Below, piece by piece: positions 54,029-63,385 of a stretch of DNA of 64,000 nt. The DNA comes from CAG-632 sp963626805. GTDB lineage: Bacteria > Bacillota > Clostridia > Lachnospirales > Lachnospiraceae. The stretch lies in the NCBI GenBank assembly GCA_963626805.1, contig CAVFXS010000028.1:1-64000 (forward strand), in the 5' to 3' direction. The translations under genes were made by a program, and so were the position numbers. The stretch's first letter is position 1; each line of letters begins with the position of its first letter. The notes under the pieces were generated by a model. The model was not told where the DNA came from. It did not search any database and saw only the letters and a list, made by a program, of their open reading frames with translations.

Positions 54029-56066
54029 ATGAGACGAAGAATTTTGGCTGGTGTTCTTGCAGCAACCCTTATGTTGACGACGTGGGGGGGGGAACACTAG
54101 TTCTACTTTTGCACAGGATATCACAGAAGTATCAACCGAGATATCAACAGAAAATGAGGATATAACCGAAGCGACCGAGGATGCAACCGAAGCGACCGAG
54201 GATACGACCGAAGCGACCGAGGAATCATCAACAGCCGGTATTGATATGCTGTTTGAGCTTGATGATACTACAGAAACAGCGGTAGAAGAGCTTGTCGAGG
54301 ATACAACTGAACTATCTGCAGAAGGTGTGACAGAAAATCTGGAGCCTGTTATTGAGGACGGAGCCTATACCATTAATTCTGTAGATTTAGGCGATGGACT
54401 GGTATATGAGTCTGCGGTTGCACCTTCCTATACAGATGATGCTTATCAGGTATCTCTGTTAAATGAGGAGAATGCAGATACCGGACTGGAGAGCAAATGG
54501 ACATCTCCATACAGAACCAGTGTAAAGAATCAGAATCCGTATGGTACCTGCTGGTCATTCGCAACGATAGCAGCCTCTGAGTCCAGCCTGTGGAAGGAAG
54601 GATTATCCACCAGTAAGTGTAATTTATCAGAGCTGCATCTGGCATACTTTATGTCCCACAGTGTGGCAGATCCGCTTGGAGGAACCAAGGGTGATAGCTT
54701 CGTACATACCGACAGCTGGCTGGAGGGTGGTAACTCACAGCTGGCAGGCTTAAAGCTGGCAACCTGGTCCGGTCCGGTGGCAGAGAGCACACTTGCCTAT
54801 TCTAAAGCAAAGGAGAGTCTGTCGGTCAGCAGCTCCCTGGCATATAAGAGTCTGTTCCATCTGGAGAATACAGCATGGATTCCGATGCAGAATCGCAATA
54901 CAGTAAAGACCCTGCTGAAGAGGTATGGTGCATGTGCAGCCAGCTACTATCATGATGATTACTACTTAAGTGCAAAGGGAGCATATTATAAGCCATATGG
55001 TACCTCATCGAACCATGAGATTACGATCGTAGGCTGGGACGATAACTATAGCAAGAATAACTTCGGTACCTATAAGCCAAGCTCCAATGGTGCATGGCTG
55101 GTGAAGAACAGCTGGGGTACTAATTGGGGAAATAATGGTTATTTCTGGATCTCCTATGAGGACTCTGTATTAAAGAGCATGACAGCTAAGTTCTTTGACT
55201 ATGCAAAGGCTTCTACTTATAACAGAAACTATCAGTATGATGGTGCTACCTCCGGTGGCGGTGCTACATTTGGCAGCAACACGATATATGCAGCAAATGT
55301 ATTTACTTCAAAGAGCACAGAAGACCTGAAGGCTGTCGGCTATGGTGTTGTAGATTCTAATTACAAGGTAACGATTAAGGTATATAAGAATGCCAAGAAT
55401 GGCCCTACATCCGGTACATTAATGACCTCCAAGACGATCAATAATCCGTCAGCCGGATTCCACACGGCAAAATTGCCTAAGGCAGTAGAACTGACCAAGG
55501 GCACCAAGTTCTCGATTGTCGTGCTTTATCAGGCGACAAGCGGAAAAGCAGTTGCCATGGCTGATGGTAAGTCTACAAGTACCAGCTGGTTTACCGCCAA
55601 GAATGCAGCATCTGCCGGTCAGAGCTATGCCAAGTCAGGCAGCTCCACCAGTCAGTGGCAGGATGTAAGTAAGCTGGGATATAACTTCTGCATCAAGGGC
55701 TTTACCAAGACCAAGAAGTATACAAATACAGAATCCTATGTAGCCCGAATCTATACGAAGGCATTGGGACGTGATCCGGAAGCAGCAGGTTTGAAATACT
55801 GGGTAAACGAGATCAACTCCAAGAACAGAACCCCGGTTGCAGTTGCAGAGGCATTCTTCTTTACACCGGAGTTCACGAATAAGAAGCTGAACAATACAAA
55901 CTATGTAAAGGTATTGTATCGTACATTTATGGGGCGGGAAGCAGATTCTGCCGGACTGAAATACTGGGTAAATCGTCTGAATAATGGTGATAGCCGTAAG
56001 ACGGTTCTGCGGGCGTTTGCAGGCTGTCCGGAATTCCAGAATATCGTAAAGAGCTTTGGATTATAA
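54029..56066 (+). CDS. Secreted papain-like protease with DUF4214 domain; frameshifted at a nine-G tract
   Basis: The reading frame starts at ATG 54029 (AGGAGG 7 nt upstream) with MRRRILAGVLAATLMLTTWG, a signal peptide. A run of nine Gs (54084-54092) then shifts it into a stop at 54098; the rest of the gene is in the next frame. With eight Gs the frame would read through NTSSTFAQDITE. The mature protein would have a Thr/Glu-rich repeat, a C1 peptidase domain (Cys in NPYGTCWSFATIAASESS, His in SSNHEITIVGWDDN, Asn in VKNSWGTNWG) and a lectin-like domain. It ends in DUF4214 repeats (RDPEAAGLKYWVNEIN; READSAGLKYWVNRLN). Shift by slippage or a sequencing error are both possible. Confidence 0.88.
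54084..54092 (+). repeat. Homopolymer tract of nine Gs in a signal-peptide coding region
   Basis: The nine Gs at 54084-54092 set the reading frame of the protease gene: 8 Gs in frame, 9 out of frame. Long G tracts in the 5' part of surface-protein genes are classic slipped-strand phase-variation sites. Confidence 0.9.
54165..54227 (+). repeat. Three tandem 21-bp repeats coding TEATED-type units
   Basis: Copies at 54165-54185, 54186-54206 and 54207-54227 share ACCGAAGCGACCGAGGA and code TEATEDA, TEATEDT and TEATEES. They form a Thr/Glu-rich linker after the signal peptide, a likely site of copy-number change. Confidence 0.85.
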
Positions 56067-56107
56067 GGTTTATTAAAATAGATCCATCATTGATATGAAT
56101 GATATAC

Positions 56108-56140
56108 AGCGTGAAGGTTTTTTCCTTCACGCTGTTGTTA
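56108..56140 (+). terminator. Terminator after the first DUF4214 protease gene
   Basis: AGCGTGAAGG (56108-56117) pairs with CCTTCACGCT (56124-56133), followed by GTTGTTATTTT. Confidence 0.85.
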
Positions 56141-56163
56141 TTTTATGACGATTCATGTAGAAT
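56135..56163 (+). promoter_or_regulatory. Promoter of the GH5 gene
   Basis: TTGTTA (56135-56140), 17 bp, TAGAAT (56158-56163), 50 bp before the GH5 start. The -35 overlaps the T-tract of the preceding terminator. Confidence 0.6.
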
Positions 56164-56212
56164 AGATAGCAGGATATGGATAACAGCAACAGGGTGACAG
56201 GAGGAGGATATG

Positions 56213-58021
56213 ATGAAGGTAAAAGCAATGAAAACAAGACTGCTGGCATGGATGCTGGCAATCGCAGTCTTAGTTTCCGGAAGTATGGTGCTGGCTTCCG
56301 GAGAGCAGGTGTATGCAGAGACATTGACACCGGTTCAGGCACATGGACAGCTGTCTGTAAGTGGAACGCAGATCGTGGATCAGAAAGGACAGGCGTTCCA
56401 GCTGCGTGGTGTGAGTACACACGGAATCAACTGGGATGTAGGAAGACCGTATGTGAATCAGGCGGCTTTCCAGACCCTGCGGGATGACTGGGGAGCGAAT
56501 GCAATCCGTCTGGCGATGTACACCGCTGAATATAACGGCTATTGTACCGGAGGTAATCAGGCAGAATTAAAGGGGCTTCTCCGGACCGGAGTTGATGCGG
56601 CAAAGAATCTTGGCATGTATGCGATCATTGACTGGCATGTCTTAAACGATCAGAATCCGCTGACATATCTGGAGCAGGCGAAGGGATTCTGGAGTGAGAC
56701 CTCTGCCACCTATAAGGATTATAACAATGTATTATATGAGATCTGCAATGAGCCGAATAACTGCAGCTGGGATGATATTAAGAATTATGCGAATCAGGTC
56801 ATTCCAATCATCCGGGCGAATGATCCGGATGCCATTATCATTGTAGGAACCCCGACCTGGTCTCAGCTGGGTATGTGGGGACACACGAATGAAGTGGCAG
56901 ATTCTCCTTTAACCGGATATAGTAATCTGGTATATGCATTGCATTTCTATTGTGCAGAAGCGTCCCATAGCCAGTATCTGCCGGCAAAGGTAGATTATGC
57001 AGTATCTAAGGGACTGCCGATTCTGGTTTCTGAGTTTGGACTATCTCCGGCAAGCGGTGATGGAGCAATCGATACCAATCAGGCAGATGTGTGGCTGAAT
57101 AAGCTGGATGGCTATAAGATCGGATATTTTGTATGGAGCTTCAGTAATAAGGCAGAAAGCTCTGCCCTGATTTCATCCGGCTGCGGCAAGACGTCCGGAT
57201 GGAGTGAAGGAGAGCTGACCGATGCCGGACGCTACATCCGCAGTCGGTATCAGGCAAGACGGGAAGTAATCGAAGTAAAGCCGGTGGATGAAAAACAGGT
57301 AGATGCATTCGTAACCAGACTGTATCAGCTGGTGCTGGGACGGAAGCCAGAGAGCTCCGGTAAGGCATACTGGAAGGCAGAGCTGTGTAATCGGAGAAAG
57401 ACCGGTGCCGAGGTCGGATATGGCTTCGTATTCAGTGCGGAATATACGGCAAAAAAGACATCGGATACGGATTATGTAGAAATGCTCTACAAGGTATATA
57501 TGAACCGGAATTCAGATGCAGAGGGATTGAATTACTGGACAGGATTATTGAAACAGGGAGTATCCAGAGAATATGTATTCAAGGGATTTGTAGATTCGAA
57601 GGAATATCTCCAGATCTGTGAGTCCTATGGCATAGAGCGTGGCACCATCCATCTGAAGCAGGCAAGAGATCAGAATGTCAATCTGACGAAGTATGTGAAC
57701 CGTTTATACCAGACCTCTCTCGGACGGAGCGGGGAGCCGGATGGTCTGAACTACTGGTGTTGTGCGATTCAGAGGAAGACCACAACTCCGGTAAAGGCAG
57801 CGGAATACTTTATCTGCTCTCCGGAATTTGAGAAAAAGAGATTAAACAATACCGAGTATGTGAAGGTGCTTTACCGGACCTTTATGGGAAGAGAGTATGA
57901 TAAGAACGGATTAAATTACTGGGTAAACAGGCTGAATAGCGGAGAAAGCCGGAAATCAGTCCTGAAGTCCTTTGCAGGCTGTCCGGAGTTCCAGAATATT
58001 GTAAAGAGCTTCGGGCTGTAA
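56213..58021 (+). CDS. Secreted GH5 cellulase with four DUF4214 units
   Basis: The 602-residue protein has a signal peptide (cleavage after VYA near residue 40). The GH5 endoglucanase domain (~45-350) shows GVSTHGINWD, the acid/base Glu in YEICNEPNN (~177), FYCAEASHSQY and the nucleophile Glu in LVSEFGLSPASG (~272). The C-terminal 240 residues hold two pairs of DUF4214 units (LVLGRKPESSGKAYWKAEL; TSLGRSGEPDGLNYWCCAI; MGREYDKNGLNYWVNRLN). Substrate is beta-1,4-glucan by family; others cannot be ruled out. ATG 56213 is 5 nt after AGGAGG. It is in an operon with the next gene, 22 bp away. Confidence 0.92.
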   Translation: MKVKAMKTRLLAWMLAIAVLVSGSMVLASGEQVYAETLTPVQAHGQLSVSGTQIVDQKGQAFQLRGVSTHGINWDVGRPYVNQAAFQTLRDDWGANAIRLAMYTAEYNGYCTGGNQAELKGLLRTGVDAAKNLGMYAIIDWHVLNDQNPLTYLEQAKGFWSETSATYKDYNNVLYEICNEPNNCSWDDIKNYANQVIPIIRANDPDAIIIVGTPTWSQLGMWGHTNEVADSPLTGYSNLVYALHFYCAEASHSQYLPAKVDYAVSKGLPILVSEFGLSPASGDGAIDTNQADVWLNKLDGYKIGYFVWSFSNKAESSALISSGCGKTSGWSEGELTDAGRYIRSRYQARREVIEVKPVDEKQVDAFVTRLYQLVLGRKPESSGKAYWKAELCNRRKTGAEVGYGFVFSAEYTAKKTSDTDYVEMLYKVYMNRNSDAEGLNYWTGLLKQGVSREYVFKGFVDSKEYLQICESYGIERGTIHLKQARDQNVNLTKYVNRLYQTSLGRSGEPDGLNYWCCAIQRKTTTPVKAAEYFICSPEFEKKRLNNTEYVKVLYRTFMGREYDKNGLNYWVNRLNSGESRKSVLKSFAGCPEFQNIVKSFGL

Positions 58022-58043
58022 GAACTGAAGAAGAGGTGATAGA

Positions 58044-60134
58044 ATGAGAAGAAAGATATGGATAGGCATCCTGACACTGGTAATGCTCATACAGACAGGG
58101 ATGCCATATGTAGGGGCAGAGGATACAGCGATTCCAATGCTGACCTATCAGGGAACAGAGGAAGAACCGGTCAGCAGCATTCAGAATAGTGATGCATATG
58201 AAGAAGAGCTGCAGGCGGTTAATGCGGAGACAGTATCTGTGGCGACGGCTGTGCCTGCGTCTTATGTATCTCCCTATAGTACCTCTATAAAGAACCAGAA
58301 TCCGTATGGAACCTGCTGGGCATTTGCATTGATCGGTGCATCTGAGGCCAGTATTTATAAGCAGGGGCTCGGAACTGCGGATACGGATCTGTCAGAGTGG
58401 CAGCTGGCATATTTCATGTCGCATACAGTCACAGATCCACTGGGAGGAACTGCAGGTGATTCCTTTACAGCAGAAGCCGGTGGAAAATCATATCTGAACG
58501 CCGGTGGTAATCAGCAGCTGGCGACCAGACGGGTAGCGAACTGGCAGGGATTGACAGAAGAGACAAAAGCACCATATACAACTGTATTGAAAAATTCAAG
58601 TGCAGGTCTGCAGAATACAGTGGCATACGGACAGGATGCCTATCATCTGGAGAATTCCTATTGGGTATCGATGAAGGATCAGACACTTGTAAAACAGCTG
58701 ATACAGGAATACGGAGCCTGTGGAAGCTCTTATTGCAGTGCTGATGAATATTACAGTACCGGCACACAGTTAAGCTTTGGAACCAGTGAAGCGGTAGCTG
58801 TCTATTGCCCCGATACCGTCAAAACCAATCATGCTATTACGATTATCGGCTGGGATGATAGCTACAGCCGGGAAAACTTCGGGGAGCATAAGCCGGAGGG
58901 GGATGGAGCATGGTATTGTAAGAACAGCTGGGGCTCGACCTGGAGTAAAGATGGATATTTCTGGATATCCTATGAAGACATACCGCTGTTAAACAGTAAT
59001 GCATACTTTTATGAATATGGCTGTGCAGATAATTATGATCATAATTATCAGTATGATGGAGGAGTCGTAAATTATGAGTATGGGAGTTATTGGGAATATC
59101 AGGCCAACCGTTATGTGGCAACCTCCACCCAGAGCTTAAAAGCAGTGGGATTTTATACAGTAGACTCCTTATATCAGTGTACGATCATGATATATAAGAA
59201 CTGTACCTCCGACAATCCGTCCTCCGGAACGCTGATGCTGACGCAGCAGGCGGATCAGACCTATGCAGGATTTCATACAGTCGTACTGGATAAGTCCATT
59301 GCACTGGAAAAAGGCGAGAGCTTTTCAGTGGTTATTAAGCAGCTGACGAGCACCGGAGAGACCGGACGGATACCGATTGATATTACTACCTCCGCCTCCT
59401 GGTATGAGAATGTTTCGGTATCGCAGGATGGACAAAGCTTTATCAGTCCAAACGGAACCGGATGGATGGATATATCAGCTGATGGTGGAAATGAGAACTG
59501 CCGGATCAAGGCATATACAGATGATGTTATAATTCAAGTATCCGGAGTGACCTTGAATAAAACCGGTGCCACCCTGATGAAAAATGAGACACTCACATTG
59601 AAGGCGACAGTGACACCTTCCAATGCAACGAATAAGGCTGTCACATGGAAGTCTTCCAATACGAAGATCGCAGCTGTGAGCAGCAGTGGAAAGGTGACGG
59701 CAAAGTCACCCGGAACCGTCACGATCACCTGTACTGCAAAGGATGGAAGTGGACAGAAGGCAACCTGTAAGATAACGGTTCGGGAATATACGGAAATCGA
59801 GGAATATGTATCCCGGTTATACACGGGAGCCTTAGGCAGAGAGGCGGAGCCGGCCGGTATGCAGTACTGGGTACAGGAGATCCAGTCGAAGCGGAGAACT
59901 CCGGTTCAGGTGGCAGAATGCTTCTTCTTTGTGCCGGAATTTACAGACAAGAACTTAAATAATACGGAATTTGTAAAGGTTCTTTACCGTGCCTTTATGG
60001 GGCGGGAATATGATAAGCAGGGACTTGATTACTGGGTAGCCCGCCTGAATCAGGGAGATAGCCGGAAGACGATCGTAAAAACATTTGCGGGCTGTGAAGA
60101 ATTTCAAAAAATCATCCGCAGCTTTGGTTTGTAA
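58044..60134 (+). CDS. Secreted papain-like protease with Big_2 and DUF4214 domains
   Basis: The 696-residue protein has a signal peptide (cleavage near VGAED, residue 27), a C1 peptidase domain with the triad Cys in NPYGTCWAFALIGASEAS (~90), His in TNHAITIIGWDDSY (~262) and Asn in CKNSWGSTWSKDG (~293). A lectin-like domain follows (~330-490), then a bacterial Ig-like Big_2 domain (GVTLNKTGATLMKNETLTLK, VTWKSSNTKIAAVSSSGKV, ~497-582) and DUF4214 at the end (REAEPAGMQYWVQEIQ; REYDKQGLDYWVARLN). It is a paralogue of the protease at 54029 but is in frame. Confidence 0.92.
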   Translation: MRRKIWIGILTLVMLIQTGMPYVGAEDTAIPMLTYQGTEEEPVSSIQNSDAYEEELQAVNAETVSVATAVPASYVSPYSTSIKNQNPYGTCWAFALIGASEASIYKQGLGTADTDLSEWQLAYFMSHTVTDPLGGTAGDSFTAEAGGKSYLNAGGNQQLATRRVANWQGLTEETKAPYTTVLKNSSAGLQNTVAYGQDAYHLENSYWVSMKDQTLVKQLIQEYGACGSSYCSADEYYSTGTQLSFGTSEAVAVYCPDTVKTNHAITIIGWDDSYSRENFGEHKPEGDGAWYCKNSWGSTWSKDGYFWISYEDIPLLNSNAYFYEYGCADNYDHNYQYDGGVVNYEYGSYWEYQANRYVATSTQSLKAVGFYTVDSLYQCTIMIYKNCTSDNPSSGTLMLTQQADQTYAGFHTVVLDKSIALEKGESFSVVIKQLTSTGETGRIPIDITTSASWYENVSVSQDGQSFISPNGTGWMDISADGGNENCRIKAYTDDVIIQVSGVTLNKTGATLMKNETLTLKATVTPSNATNKAVTWKSSNTKIAAVSSSGKVTAKSPGTVTITCTAKDGSGQKATCKITVREYTEIEEYVSRLYTGALGREAEPAGMQYWVQEIQSKRRTPVQVAECFFFVPEFTDKNLNNTEFVKVLYRAFMGREYDKQGLDYWVARLNQGDSRKTIVKTFAGCEEFQKIIRSFGL

Positions 60135-60143
60135 ATGCGCCAG

Positions 60144-60172
60144 TTGTATTTCTGAAATATCTAAGGTATAAT
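60144..60172 (+). promoter_or_regulatory. Promoter of the Wzm/Wzt transporter genes
   Basis: TTGTAT (60144-60149), exactly 17 bp, consensus TATAAT (60167-60172), 39 bp before the first gene. It separates the exporter-glycosyltransferase group from the DUF4214 enzymes. Confidence 0.75.
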
Positions 60173-60210
60173 AGTAAAGATTATGCAATAGAACACGAAA
60201 GGCAGATAAT

Positions 60211-60987
60211 ATGAAAGCAATAAAAGAATTGTATGCATACAGAGAAATGATAGCAGGACTGGTACGAAGAGATCTGCGAGGCAGATATAAGGGATCCGTG
60301 CTCGGATTCCTGTGGACGTTTGTAAATCCGCTTCTGCAGCTGGTGGTGTATACCATGGTGTTTTCGGTGATCATGAAAAACGGGATCGAGAAATATTACA
60401 TCTATCTGTTTGTGGGACTGGTGCCATGGATCTTTTTCAGCACCTCTGTAACCGGAGGAGCCAGCAGTATTTTAAGCTCTAAGGATATGGTGAAAAAGAT
60501 TTATTTTCCGCGGGAGGTTCTTCCGATTTCCGTAGTGACCAGCGGATTCATTAATATGCTGTTTTGCTTTATTATCATCTTCGCGGCGTTATTTATATCC
60601 GGAATCGGTGTAAATCCGGCAGCATTGCTGTTCCTTCCGATTATTATGATCGTAGAGTATTTTCTTGCTCTGGGATTCGCATTATTATCTTCCGCATTGA
60701 CCGTTTATTTCCGGGATCTGGAATATATCTTAGGTATTATTACGATGGCGTGGATGTATCTGACGCCGGTTATGTATCCGGAGACCATGGTACCGGAGAA
60801 TCTGCTGTGGGTTCTGAGACTGAATCCGATGACATCTGTGATCATGGCATACCGTGACATCTTATACTATAAACAGCTGCCACAGCTGGAGACATTGTTA
60901 CAGGCACTGATTGTAGGTATCGTATTCTGCATTCTGGGACATTTTGTATTCTGCAAACTGCAGAAGGGCTTCGTGGAGGAAATGTAA
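60211..60987 (+). CDS. Polysaccharide ABC exporter permease, Wzm/TagG type
   Basis: The 258-residue ABC-2 permease has the N-terminal coupling segment (MIAGLVRRDLRGRYKGSVLGFLWTFVNP) and six membrane helices. Conserved marks are VGLVPWIFFSTSVT, IYFPREVLPI and YLTPVMYPETMVPENL. Such permeases export complete glycan chains: O antigen in Gram-negatives, teichoic acid or S-layer glycan in Firmicutes. The ATPase gene overlaps its stop by one base. ATG 60211 follows AAAGG. Confidence 0.93.
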   Translation: MKAIKELYAYREMIAGLVRRDLRGRYKGSVLGFLWTFVNPLLQLVVYTMVFSVIMKNGIEKYYIYLFVGLVPWIFFSTSVTGGASSILSSKDMVKKIYFPREVLPISVVTSGFINMLFCFIIIFAALFISGIGVNPAALLFLPIIMIVEYFLALGFALLSSALTVYFRDLEYILGIITMAWMYLTPVMYPETMVPENLLWVLRLNPMTSVIMAYRDILYYKQLPQLETLLQALIVGIVFCILGHFVFCKLQKGFVEEM

Positions 60988-62327
60988 TGAAAGACAGTCA
61001 AAATGCAATTGAAGTAGAGAATATTACAAAGAAATTTAAGGTATATTTTGATAAAGGAAATCAGCTGAAGGAGCGGATCCTGTTTCATAACCGGAATCGG
61101 TATGAGGAGCATTGGGTATTAAAGGGGATTTCGTTTCAGGTGAAGAAGGGAGAGGCGATCGGTCTGGTTGGTCATAATGGCTGTGGTAAGAGTACCACGC
61201 TGAAGCTGTTATCCAGGATCATTTATCCGGATTCCGGAAACATTGAGATGGCAGGCCGGGTATCCAGTCTGATCGAGCTGGGTGCGGGCTTTCATCCGGA
61301 TATGAGCGGACGGGAGAATATCTATACCAATGCGGCTATCTTCGGTCTGACAAGGAAGGAGATCGATGCCAGACTGGACGATATCATTGCTTTCTCAGAG
61401 CTGGAGGAGTTCATTGATAATCCGGTTCGGACATACTCATCCGGTATGTATATGCGACTGGCATTTTCCGTAGCAATCAATGTAGATGCAGAGATTCTTC
61501 TGATCGACGAGATCCTGGCGGTCGGTGATGCGAATTTCCAGGCGAAGTGCTTTAACCGGCTGCGGGAGATCAAGGCGCAGGGGACAACGATTGTGATCGT
61601 ATCGCATTCCTTATCACAGATTGAGCAGATCTGTGACCGGTCCATCTGGATCCATGAGGGTGAGATCCGTATGGAGGGCAGACCGCGGGATGTCCATGCA
61701 GAGTATCTGGGATATATGGGCGAGGTCCGTCAGCAGATCGCAGATAAAGAGAAGGAACGGTTAAAGGAGAAAGAGCGTCAGAAGGAACAGGAACGCGAGA
61801 AACAGAAGCAGAAGGAAGCCCAGAAGAAAAAAGAAAGCATGACACTCGGAGTCGGACATGAAGATGTGATCGCAACCGAGCGGAACGAGAAGCGCTGGGG
61901 CAATGGTAAGGTTGTGATCAAGGAGGTCGGCATGTATCAGGCCGGAGATACCTCCAGAATGCGTACGATCTTTAAGACCGGAGAGGATGTAGAGGCTGTT
62001 GTCCGGTATGAGGTAAAGGAACCGATCAAGGATGCCGTGTTCGGCATGGCAATCTATGACAGTCAGGGGCTGCATTGCTACGGCACGAACACAAAGATTG
62101 ACCGGATGGATGATTTTGATGTGACGAAATCCGGTGAGGTGCATCTTCTGATGCCGAAGCTTGATCTGCTTCCGGAGGTATATGTACTGGATGTATCGAT
62201 CGAGTGTGAGACAGCGTTGCCGGTCGATTATTACCGACGGGCATATCGGTTTGAGATGACGAATGTCCTGGAGGAAGTCGGACGGTTCCGGTTAGAGCAT
62301 TCCTGGGAGATAAAGGAGGCAGAGTAA
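60987..62327 (+). CDS. Polysaccharide ABC exporter ATPase with Wzt C-terminal domain
   Basis: The 446-residue protein has Walker A GHNGCGKST (~62), signature TYSSGMYMRLAFSVAI and Walker B ILLIDEILAVGD of the Wzt/TagH type. The C-terminal ~145 residues (RTIFKTGEDVEAVVRYEV, ...YDSQGLHCYGTNTKI) are the Wzt_C glycan-binding domain, which recognises the chain end of the polymer in Gram-negative Wzt proteins. Between the two lies a Lys/Glu/Gln-rich stretch (~252-285), an unusual charged helix. With the permease it exports a surface glycan, and its Wzt_C implies chain-end recognition. The next gene follows after 2 bp. Confidence 0.93.
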   Translation: MKDSQNAIEVENITKKFKVYFDKGNQLKERILFHNRNRYEEHWVLKGISFQVKKGEAIGLVGHNGCGKSTTLKLLSRIIYPDSGNIEMAGRVSSLIELGAGFHPDMSGRENIYTNAAIFGLTRKEIDARLDDIIAFSELEEFIDNPVRTYSSGMYMRLAFSVAINVDAEILLIDEILAVGDANFQAKCFNRLREIKAQGTTIVIVSHSLSQIEQICDRSIWIHEGEIRMEGRPRDVHAEYLGYMGEVRQQIADKEKERLKEKERQKEQEREKQKQKEAQKKKESMTLGVGHEDVIATERNEKRWGNGKVVIKEVGMYQAGDTSRMRTIFKTGEDVEAVVRYEVKEPIKDAVFGMAIYDSQGLHCYGTNTKIDRMDDFDVTKSGEVHLLMPKLDLLPEVYVLDVSIECETALPVDYYRRAYRFEMTNVLEEVGRFRLEHSWEIKEAE

Positions 62328-62329
62328 GG

Positions 62330-63385
62330 ATGAAAATAGTGATTACCACTGTGCAGATCCCGTTTGTACAGGGCGGAGCCGAGCTCCATGCCAGAAATCT
62401 GAAACAGGCTCTGATCGAAGCAGGACATGAAGTGGATATTGTAACAATGCCTTTTATGGGACATCCGATCGATGTGATCGAGGATTATATTGTAGCATCA
62501 CGGTTAATGAATGTACGGGATTCCTGGGCGGCAGGACATACGGATTTCTGCATCGGATTAAAGTTTCCGGCGTATTATATGCCGCATCCGAACAAGGTGG
62601 TATGGGCACTGCATCAGCATCGGGAGGCATATGAGTTATTTGACACCGATTACAGTAATATGAGGGATGATGAGAAGGGCAATGAAGTCCGGAGGAGCAT
62701 TTACAATGCGGATCGGCAGTATCTGTCTGAGGCGAAGCATATTTTTGCAAATTCAGAGAATGTGGCAGGACGGATGCTTTATTATACGGGACTTACATCC
62801 ACACCATTGTATCATCCGTGTCCGGATATGGAGAAGTTCTATCATGAGGAATATGGAGATTATATTCTGATGCCAAGCCGGATCAATGTTACCAAGCGGC
62901 AGATGCTGGCACTGGAGGCCGTGATGCTGACGAAGCATCCGGTAAAGCTTTGCATTGTCGGTAAGACAGATAATGAGAAGAAAAAGCGGGAGTTTCTGGA
63001 GCATATCCGGGAGTGCGGTCTGGAGGACCGGGTGACCTATCTGGACTTTGTATCACAGGAAAAGAAGCTTGAGTTATATGCAAAGGCCAAAGCAGTCCTG
63101 TTTATTCCGTTTGATGAGGATTATGGCTATATCACACTGGAGGGAATGGCAGCAGCGAAGCCCGTGATCACATGTAAGGACAGTGGCGGACCTCTGGAGT
63201 TTGTAGAAGATGGTATGACCGGAATCGTTTCCGAGCCGACAGCAGAGGAGCTGGCCCGACATCTGGACGAACTGTGGACATCGAAGACCATGGCAGCAGA
63301 ATACGGAGCTGCAGCCAACAAGAAACTCCGGGATATGGATATTACCTGGGCGCATGTAGTGGAGGAACTGGTGAAATATGCATAG
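62330..63385 (+). CDS. Glycosyltransferase, GT4 family
   Basis: The 351-residue GT-B enzyme has an N-terminal VQIPFVQGGAELHARNLKQ, HEVDIVTMPF, and a C-terminal donor domain with YLDFVSQEKKLELYAKAKAV and GYITLEGMAAAKPVITCKDSGGP. It probably extends the glycan that the exporter moves. It overlaps the next gene by 8 bp. ATG 62330 follows AAGG. Confidence 0.93.
   Translation: MKIVITTVQIPFVQGGAELHARNLKQALIEAGHEVDIVTMPFMGHPIDVIEDYIVASRLMNVRDSWAAGHTDFCIGLKFPAYYMPHPNKVVWALHQHREAYELFDTDYSNMRDDEKGNEVRRSIYNADRQYLSEAKHIFANSENVAGRMLYYTGLTSTPLYHPCPDMEKFYHEEYGDYILMPSRINVTKRQMLALEAVMLTKHPVKLCIVGKTDNEKKKREFLEHIRECGLEDRVTYLDFVSQEKKLELYAKAKAVLFIPFDEDYGYITLEGMAAAKPVITCKDSGGPLEFVEDGMTGIVSEPTAEELARHLDELWTSKTMAAEYGAAANKKLRDMDITWAHVVEELVKYA

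Noticed and set aside
54165..54227. 21-bp repeats as a CRISPR-like array
   Set aside because: There are no spacers; the units are contiguous, in frame and code a Thr/Glu linker. No CRISPR array or cas gene was seen in the window.
54246..56066. Protease gene starting at ATG 54246
   Set aside because: This start has no ribosome binding site and would drop the signal peptide, whereas ATG 54029 has AGGAGG and a clear signal sequence interrupted only by the G tract.
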